A stretch of 64,000 bases of DNA, from assembly GCF_018294505.1 (NCBI RefSeq), contig NC_057808.1, positions 223,217,325 to 223,281,324 of the forward strand, read 5' to 3'. A program made the translations under genes and the position numbers. Within the stretch, counting starts at the first letter, position 1, and every line of letters starts with the position of its first letter. Positions 58,621-64,000 of the stretch are shown here, piece after piece. Origin of the DNA: Triticum aestivum (taxonomy: Eukaryota; Streptophyta; Magnoliopsida; Poales; Poaceae). The notes under the pieces are model-generated. The model had not been told where the DNA came from. It searched no databases and saw nothing but the letters and a program-made list of their open reading frames with translations.

Positions 58621-58642
58621 TTTTGTGCAGTTCCACTAAAAT
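58621..58642 (-). promoter_or_regulatory. Conserved 22-nt island, unit IV
   Basis: Identical over its 22 nt to the islands of units II and III. It lies about 180 bp beyond the unit IV hairpin in the direction of transcription. Against the reverse complement of the hairpin 5' arm it has two differences in 21 positions. Confidence 0.5.
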
Positions 58643-58820
58643 AGAGCTGAGCATCCCTGTTCCAAAGATATTAAGTGTGATTATGATAATAGAGGACTGC
58701 TGATGAAACAATAAACACAGAAATAGAAGCCGGTCACCTTTGCAGTCTCTCTTAAGACTAACTAGTTGGAGAAGATTAGGCTCGGAGTTGGATGAGGAGG
58801 ATAGAGCAAAACCAATCTCC

Positions 58821-58886
58821 CTTTGTGCAGTCGCACTGAAATGTAGAGACGTTGCTCGTGTGACATTTTAGTACAACTGCACAAAA
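58821..58886 (-). ncRNA. MicroRNA-like foldback, unit IV
   Basis: Arms 58822-58844 and 58863-58885 with an 18-nt loop. On the - strand, 20 of 23 positions are Watson-Crick pairs, 2 are G:U and 1 is a mismatch. On the + strand the two G:U pairs become mismatches. It lies about 300 bp downstream of the unit IV donor-like site, in a region collinear with unit I (shared GGTCGCAATAGCAAC-type and GGAAACAATTAC motifs). Length and near-perfect pairing fit a miRNA precursor. A chance inverted duplication or a decayed MITE cannot be excluded. Confidence 0.55.
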
Positions 58887-59182
58887 CACTCTTAAGAAAA
58901 AAGTGATTTGTGTAGTTCACCAAAAGGTCGCAATAGCAACGAGTAGAAAGGAAACAATTACTGGCCAATAACAGTTGATGACACATGCGACGACAAAAAA
59001 GAAGCATATTCCTTGTCCTAAGGGAAGATAACCACACGGCTGTGTTTGTCTAAAATGGTGTGAGGACGAGAATGCAATATGGAAAGTACGCCGGACGAGC
59101 TACGTTTTGGGCAAAGAACTATGGAAGATCCACATGCAGCGACGTGGGAAGACGGGCAGTGGAGCAAGGCCGGAGGGGATAC

Positions 59183-59580
59183 CTGGAGGTCGTCGGGATG
59201 TAACTAGGTGAGCGGCGGCGGGCGGAATCTGCGAGCAGGTGGCTTAGGCCCTGCCGCGCCGGAGCTTGGTCAGAGAGAACGGCGTGTACCACAGTCGCGA
59301 CGTGCTGCCTCGGTGCCGTCAAACGGAGAAACGATGCACTTCCTCCCTTTCCCCCGGCGGACGGGATGCAGCCGGATTAGTGACCAACGGTGAGAGAGAG
59401 AGAGGCCACCGCACTCCCTTTCCCCGGCGTACGGGATGCGGCCGGATCAGTGACCAACGGTGAGAGAGAGAGAGGCCACCGCACTCCCTTTCCCCCGGCG
59501 GATGGGATGCGGCCGGATCAGTGACCAACGGTGAGAGAGAGAGAGAGGCCACCGTAGCCTTGTGTGAGATACTCTGAAGA
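59183..59580 (-). other. Candidate first exon, unit IV
   Basis: It runs from TATATA (59610-59615) to the donor-like end CCTCCAG|GTATCCCC. It contains three tandem copies of a 70-bp unit. Frames across it are open for 60-77 codons but shift between the repeats, so a conserved protein is less likely than in unit II. Confidence 0.5.
59345..59556. repeat. Three tandem copies of a 70-bp unit
   Basis: CCGGCGGACGGGATGC (or close variants) starts at about 59354, 59424 and 59495. Each copy runs through GTGACCAACGGTGAGAGAGA. Units II and I have one related copy each, so the triplication is specific to unit IV. Confidence 0.85.
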
Positions 59581-59609
59581 GCGACAAACCAGGCAGGCAG
59601 GCTCCATTG

Positions 59610-59615
59610 TATATA
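59610..59615 (-). promoter_or_regulatory. TATA box, unit IV
   Basis: CTCACTATATACAATGGAGCC on the - strand, with upstream TATGGAGAAAAAGG as in unit III. Confidence 0.55.
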
Positions 59616-59919
59616 GTGAGCGGACTACCTTTTTCTCCATAAAAATCGTTTTATATTCTGTGTACGTGCCATTGAGCGCTATAACTTTATTTAAAAATAA
59701 CGCGGCAACGCGTCAAGTCAAACTTTGTTTCGTGCACACGTGGTACACGACCTCCCTAAGTAAACAGCCGCTACAGGCGTTCAAATTAGCACGTGGGCTG
59801 CCATTTCGTAAAGAAATGAGCTCCACCGTGTACCCGCGCGGGTGTGGCTGGGCACGAAGCGTGAGTACGTGCACGGTGCACCTATTCTCTTCTTGTATAC
59901 GTACATCACCTACGTGGGG

Positions 59920-61200
59920 TTGTGTGAGAGAGATACAAACCTAGAGAGATATAGTGTGTGGGTTCTTGAGAGTTTTTTTTGGGGGGCGGGTCAATCAAAA
60001 AATGTAACATATGCAATGTGTGTGAAATAGAGTCATGGATATAACATATATATAGAGGGGGCGATCCACAAGAAGAGAGTGGAGGTATCATCGGCTTGAG
60101 GTGTCCATAGAATCAAAGAGAGGGATGATGTGTGTGTGTGTGTGCGCGCGCGCGCGATCGATAAAGAGTGCCATCAAATTTGTGTGTGCCCACGTCAAAG
60201 ATATAGAGTGGCTGGCTTACTGGAACGTGAGATGGGACATGTGCAGTTTGTCTCTGTGGCATGGATACCTACCTGCAGAGCTCGACTATCGGTGTGTGGT
60301 GGGGGAAGAGGGAGGCCCAATTAACTATAGAGGTACAATGGCTGGTATATGTGTGGAGGAGGAGAGAGGCCTACCTCATGTATTAAGGAGATCGATCTGC
60401 CTCATGTATTAAGGGAGATCGATCGGCATCCATGCATATGTGCAGGAGAGGAATAAGGTTGGGAGAGAGATAGAGCTAGAGTGTTGGAGGGGGTGGTAGT
60501 GGAGTTGCTTCTAACAAATGGTGGGATAGGCTTGCTAGACAAATGGAGGGCACGCCCGCAATATCAATAAGAGAGGAGATGGCTGCTTGTCGTCTGTGCA
60601 TGTGCGTGTGAGAGACGGTCAGGAGGCATGCACGAATGATGAGGGGGGACGATGTGGCTGTGGTAAGTAGGCGTAACTACATAGGAAGATCAATCGCCCT
60701 TTGTTAGAGAAAGGAGAGACATAACTTGTGAGGTACGTCGATCGATGGGGGGGTAGTTAAAGTCGATCTAGGTATATGTTGGGAGATCGATCGGTATACA
60801 TGCATGTGTGTGTTAGAAGCAAATGAGGCACGAGGAGAAGGATAGAGAGAGGGATGCATGTAGGAGGTGGTACGAGAGGCATACTATATCGAGGGGAGAG
60901 GAGTGTGCGAGTACGAGAACGATGAAAAGAGTGGTGGGAGTGAGGCATGGACGGTGACAAGAGAAGATGGGAAGCTTGTGTTTGTGCTAGGCACACCTGG
61001 CTAGAGAGGCATATCGATCGATGTGTGCCGTAAAGAAGGAGCTGGGGGGCCTACACACACTGTGGGTGAACGACCTAAAGTGAAAAGACGAATTTGCGCG
61101 ATGGAGCTAGAGAATGCTGAGGGAGGGTGAGAGGGATGCGGGCGTGTGCATGCACAAGAGAAAGTTAGCACTAGCTACAAAGGTAAGAGGGTTGTGTGGG
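59920..61200. repeat. Degenerate GT/GA-rich tract
   Basis: Dominated by GAGAG, GTGTG and GATCGATCG phrases. A clean (GT)n(GC)n microsatellite is at about 60129-60155. No gene is supported. It resembles 9302-10140. Confidence 0.7.
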
Positions 61201-61357
61201 TGTAAAAGACGAATAGAGATCATATATACTTCATTATAAAAAGCGAATTCGGATATTTGAAGAATTTATCATAGTGTTTCAAACCGACGCATGTGTGAAT
61301 ATATATAACGGTGATACACATGGTGTGGTTATGAACATGTTATACTACATTTAATAT

Positions 61358-61475
61358 ATTTTATCTCCACTCTTATAAAAAACGGAGTTGTTGATGATGG
61401 TGTGCTTGCCATCCTGCATTATAGGCCGTCCGATTTATATCTGGCGGATAGCAAGGAAACTATGATGGTTGAAGT
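61358..61475. mobile_element. Relic of the foldback MITE family
   Basis: TTATCTCCACTCTTATAAAA then GTTGATGATGGTGTGC.TGCCATCCTGCA..TATAGGC match the spacer and right arm of the element at 8863-9301. The left arm and outer ends are missing. Confidence 0.7.
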
Positions 61476-61647
61476 TGGCAACAATCATGATTGTAGATTC
61501 TTATTGAAATAGAGAAACGAATTCAAATTTAGTTCTAATTGCAGCGATAGTATAGACATTTGAAATGCACTAAAATGTTGATATGAGTAGGTTACATGCA
61601 TTATACAGCAAGCGAAAAAATTTAATCGGACATAACATGGATTCATA

Positions 61648-61884
61648 CTCCCTCCTTCCATCTATCCAGGGCGTAATGAGATTTTTAAGACCGCCTTTGA
61701 CTATTGACAAGATTAATAGTACATGACATGCACAATGTGAAAATTATATCATTGAAAGAACCTTTCACAGACGAATTTAACGGTGTGCTTTGTGTAAGTT
61801 GCATGTCATATATCATTGCTCTAATATTTGGTCAAAGTTAGCATCGAAAAACGCATTAGGCCCTATATAGATGGAAGGAGGGAG
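61648..61884. mobile_element. Stowaway-type MITE
   Basis: Ends CTCCCTCCTTCCATCTAT and ATAGATGGAAGGAGGGAG are a perfect 18-bp inverted repeat, flanked by TA at 61646-61647 and 61885-61886. The inner sequence differs from the other Stowaway elements here. Confidence 0.8.
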
Positions 61885-61989
61885 TAGCTTTGAATAGCAT
61901 TTGTATAGTAAAATGGGGCAAGACTCTCTCTTTGTGTGGTGTGAATAGTTTTATTTTTTTCGTTTTCTTTTTGGTTGAGGGAAGTGCGA

Positions 61990-63250
61990 ATTGATTTGGT
62001 ACGTACAAGTACAATATTACTACACATTAGGCTTGTCCCTAAAATTCAACCCGCGTCTTGTTATATCCCAAAAATTCAGATATCGTGCTCCCAAAACTGG
62101 CGCCTTCACAACCCGCGCCTTGCTATCCCGAAATTACAACGCGCGCGAAAACTCCCTCCAGCTGCCAAATCCCGACACGCGAAATCCCCCTTCTAACCCC
62201 GAGCCAAAAGGGCCGCTAGTTCAAATCGGTGGGGGGTACTTTTGTAACACACCCTACATTTTGGACAAGCGCGTCCCTAAGTCATGCTTCACCCCCTCCC
62301 ATCGCCCCTTTTCGCCATTCGAAATCCCAGGCCACCATAACCTCTCCGCTCCAGCCGCGAAACCCCACCCTCCTCCGTCCGCCAGATCACCGCTGCCCAG
62401 CCGGAGCCTCTTCCCCGACGACGCCGTCCACCGCAACAGCTCGACGTCCCACGTCCACCTCCCCGGATGAGGATCCGTCGTCCATCTCGCCGTCCCGCCA
62501 GTTCAGCCGCCCCGTCCTCCACCTCCAAGGAGCTGCTCCGACGATCGCCTCGTCTATCGCGGCTGCTCCATCCCCATAGCGCCGCCTTAACCTGCTCCAC
62601 CGGAACAGCAACATCCTCACCGACTCCTCGGACGAAGCCAAGGCCTACTCGGCGCCACCAAAGAGGTTGTACACTCATCGCATCGCACCTTCTCCTTAAC
62701 TCGACCTCCCGGCGCCGACGGTGCTCCATCCCGCACCCCCATGGAGCGGCTACCTTGAAGCAGGCACCACAGGCGACATCTCGATGGCGGCTCTCCCCCA
62801 GTGCGAGGCCCCTTCGGCGGCGCTATCCATACCAGCCCGATCTGCTGCTGCTGCTCCGGCTCTCGCTCGCTCGCTCGCGCTGCTGCTGCTGCTCCGGCTC
62901 TCGCTCGATCGCTCGCTCGCCCAGCTGCTGCTGCTGCTCTCCCCCTCGCTCGTGCTGCTGCTCTGCTCCGATTAAGCCACACTTCAGTCGACTAAATCGA
63001 CTTTTGGGTCAGTCGATTTTCAGGGGTTGGGGGGGCTCGCCGGAGTTAAGGAAGAACCACCCGCAGCAGGGATGGGGGCTCGCCGGAGAGGTACCCCACT
63101 ATCTATCTTAGGGTTCAGGGTGGGGGGGCGGGGGCCTAGAGGGCTGGCCGGGGCGGCGGCGGCGAGTTGTTTCGGGGCGGCGAGGCGGCGCTGGGGCCGG
63201 CGGTTCGGCCGGTGGTGGCTGGCGGCTCAGGGGGTGCAGGTTGAAGATGA
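61990..63250 (+). other. GC-rich gene-like block, second copy
   Basis: Collinear with 10561-11499 plus 25202-25900. It has C-rich promoter-like sequence, Arg/Ser/Pro-rich frames (62467-63111) and AAAGAGGTTGTACAC at about 62666, which could be an exon end with GT donor. The same wording returns at about 63684. In my memory such sequence is very common in wheat, which argues for a repeat family rather than a single gene. Confidence 0.45.
62841..62970. repeat. CTG/CTCG microsatellite
   Basis: Runs of GCTGCTGCTGCTCC alternate with CTCGCTCGCTCG. Long Leu/Ala/Ser-rich frames through it are artefacts. Confidence 0.85.
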
Positions 63251-63499
63251 ACTGCAGACCCTCCCTAAACTACATGTCAAGTGCCTCTCTGCTACCATTG
63301 CGTTTAGTTTCGACAGTAGCATTCAGATTCCACAGTAAATTTCAGTTTCGACAGTTAAGTTCAGAGTCAACAGTTTTTACCTCATCTGTTGTAGTCACGT
63401 GGTTTTTGGTGATGTTAATTTTACATCCATTTTACATCATCTATTGGAGATGCTATTAGAATCCCACTTGAGATTGACGATGTCTGTCTTGAGCTGCTT

Positions 63500-63720
63500 C
63501 AGCCTTGACGTCTTACGGCTCACCGGAGCTGCTCCAACGACAGAACGATCCATCACAATAGAGCAGTGCCCTGGACGCCGTCTACAGATTCCTCAGATCT
63601 CCCTCCACACCTCTGACAGCCACCTCTGCCTCAACTGCTTCAGCGACCAACCCAATGATGCTGAGGTCGACACGGCTACGGCAAAGAGGTTGTACACTTG
63701 TTGCATCACTTATTACTATA
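63500..63720 (+). other. Second exon-like copy inside the block
   Basis: CACCGGAGCTGCTCC.ACGA through GCAAAGAGGTTGTACACT parallels 62520-62680 after loss of similarity between them. Either a tandem duplication or two related exons. Confidence 0.4.
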
Positions 63721-64000
63721 CATTCACGTTGATCCATTAGGGCTATTTTGGTTCAACGGAAAAACATCGATCCACTGGTTGTTACCATCACTCTAAATTT
63801 CTGCATGCTCTCCTTACATAATCTCACCATATTTTTTTGTATGCATGTCAGATATTGTACACAGTCATGCTGAACATGTAGAGAAAAAGAGAAGAGTTTT
63901 GTGCGGCAATACAATGTCATGTAGACATCGCTCCATGGTGGGTTCAATGGCAAACCCTCCCCACCCCTCTCCAAATTGTAATCCAAAGGAAGATATCTGT
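63721..64000. other. Right end, nothing recognised
   Basis: No ORF or repeat that I can support. Confidence 0.4.

Noticed and set aside
62467..63111. 214-codon Arg/Ser/Leu-rich ORF
   Set aside because: Runs through a CTG/CTCG microsatellite; no conserved domain, and the homologous left block does not keep the frame.
1..64000. tRNA or rRNA genes
   Set aside because: I saw no tRNA box A/B pairs or rRNA core sequence; the only tRNA-related sequences are retrotransposon primer sites.

Overview
The window looks like a stretch of a large, repeat-packed grass genome, most likely wheat or a close Triticeae relative. The evidence is nested LTR retrotransposons with Triticeae-style ends, several Stowaway MITEs, CACTA ends and three runs of N at G-rich sites. 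I find no intact ordinary host protein-coding gene. The assignment to Triticeae rests on my recognition of repeat families and was not checked by a search.

Layout: (1) 1-7525 is the 3' part of a Sirevirus-like Copia element on the + strand: a gag-like ORF with two zinc knuckles, no pol, a long region with several internal polypurine tracts, and a 2.66-kb 3' LTR (4862-7525). (2) 7526-11499 holds MITEs, degenerate GT/GA-rich sequence and a GC-rich gene-like block. (3) 11505-25196 is a complete Gypsy element on the - strand with ATATT target-site duplications, 4-kb LTRs, an extra ORF upstream of gag, and a gag-pol with a chromodomain broken by three frameshifts. It split the GC-rich block in two. 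(4) 25202-26639 and 36072-36840 carry copies of a diverged repeat of about 530 bp, split by (5) a complete, young Athila-type element at 26640-36071 (GCCTT duplications, 1.38-kb LTRs). That element has gag, protease and a third env-like ORF but no reverse transcriptase or integrase, so it is non-autonomous. (6) About 37.05-38.4 kb is a spliced pseudogene resembling the plant Ptta/En/Spm transposase-domain family.

(7) 38706-43957 and 44050-50256 are two related units in direct orientation. Each starts with a CACTA-type end and is full of minisatellites and copies of a sub-repeat of about 460 bp. (8) 50.4-59.7 kb is the most interesting part: four related units, all read on the - strand. Each has a TATA-like box, a GC-rich first exon with a splice-donor-like end, and a conserved island of about 22 nt. 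In two units the island is also one arm of a microRNA-like foldback. The two foldbacks pair better as - strand RNA, and the island in the other copies is nearly complementary to the 5' arm. I read this as a candidate hairpin-RNA locus with sites of its own, not yet proven. (9) 59.9-63.7 kb repeats the theme of 9.3-11.5 plus 25.2-25.9 kb (GT/GA-rich tract, then GC-rich gene-like block), which suggests an old duplication.

The transposons do not form a pathway. Their interest is structural: two elements that must borrow enzymes from others, a broken full-length Gypsy, and duplicated sequence that supplies natural empty sites for dating insertions.
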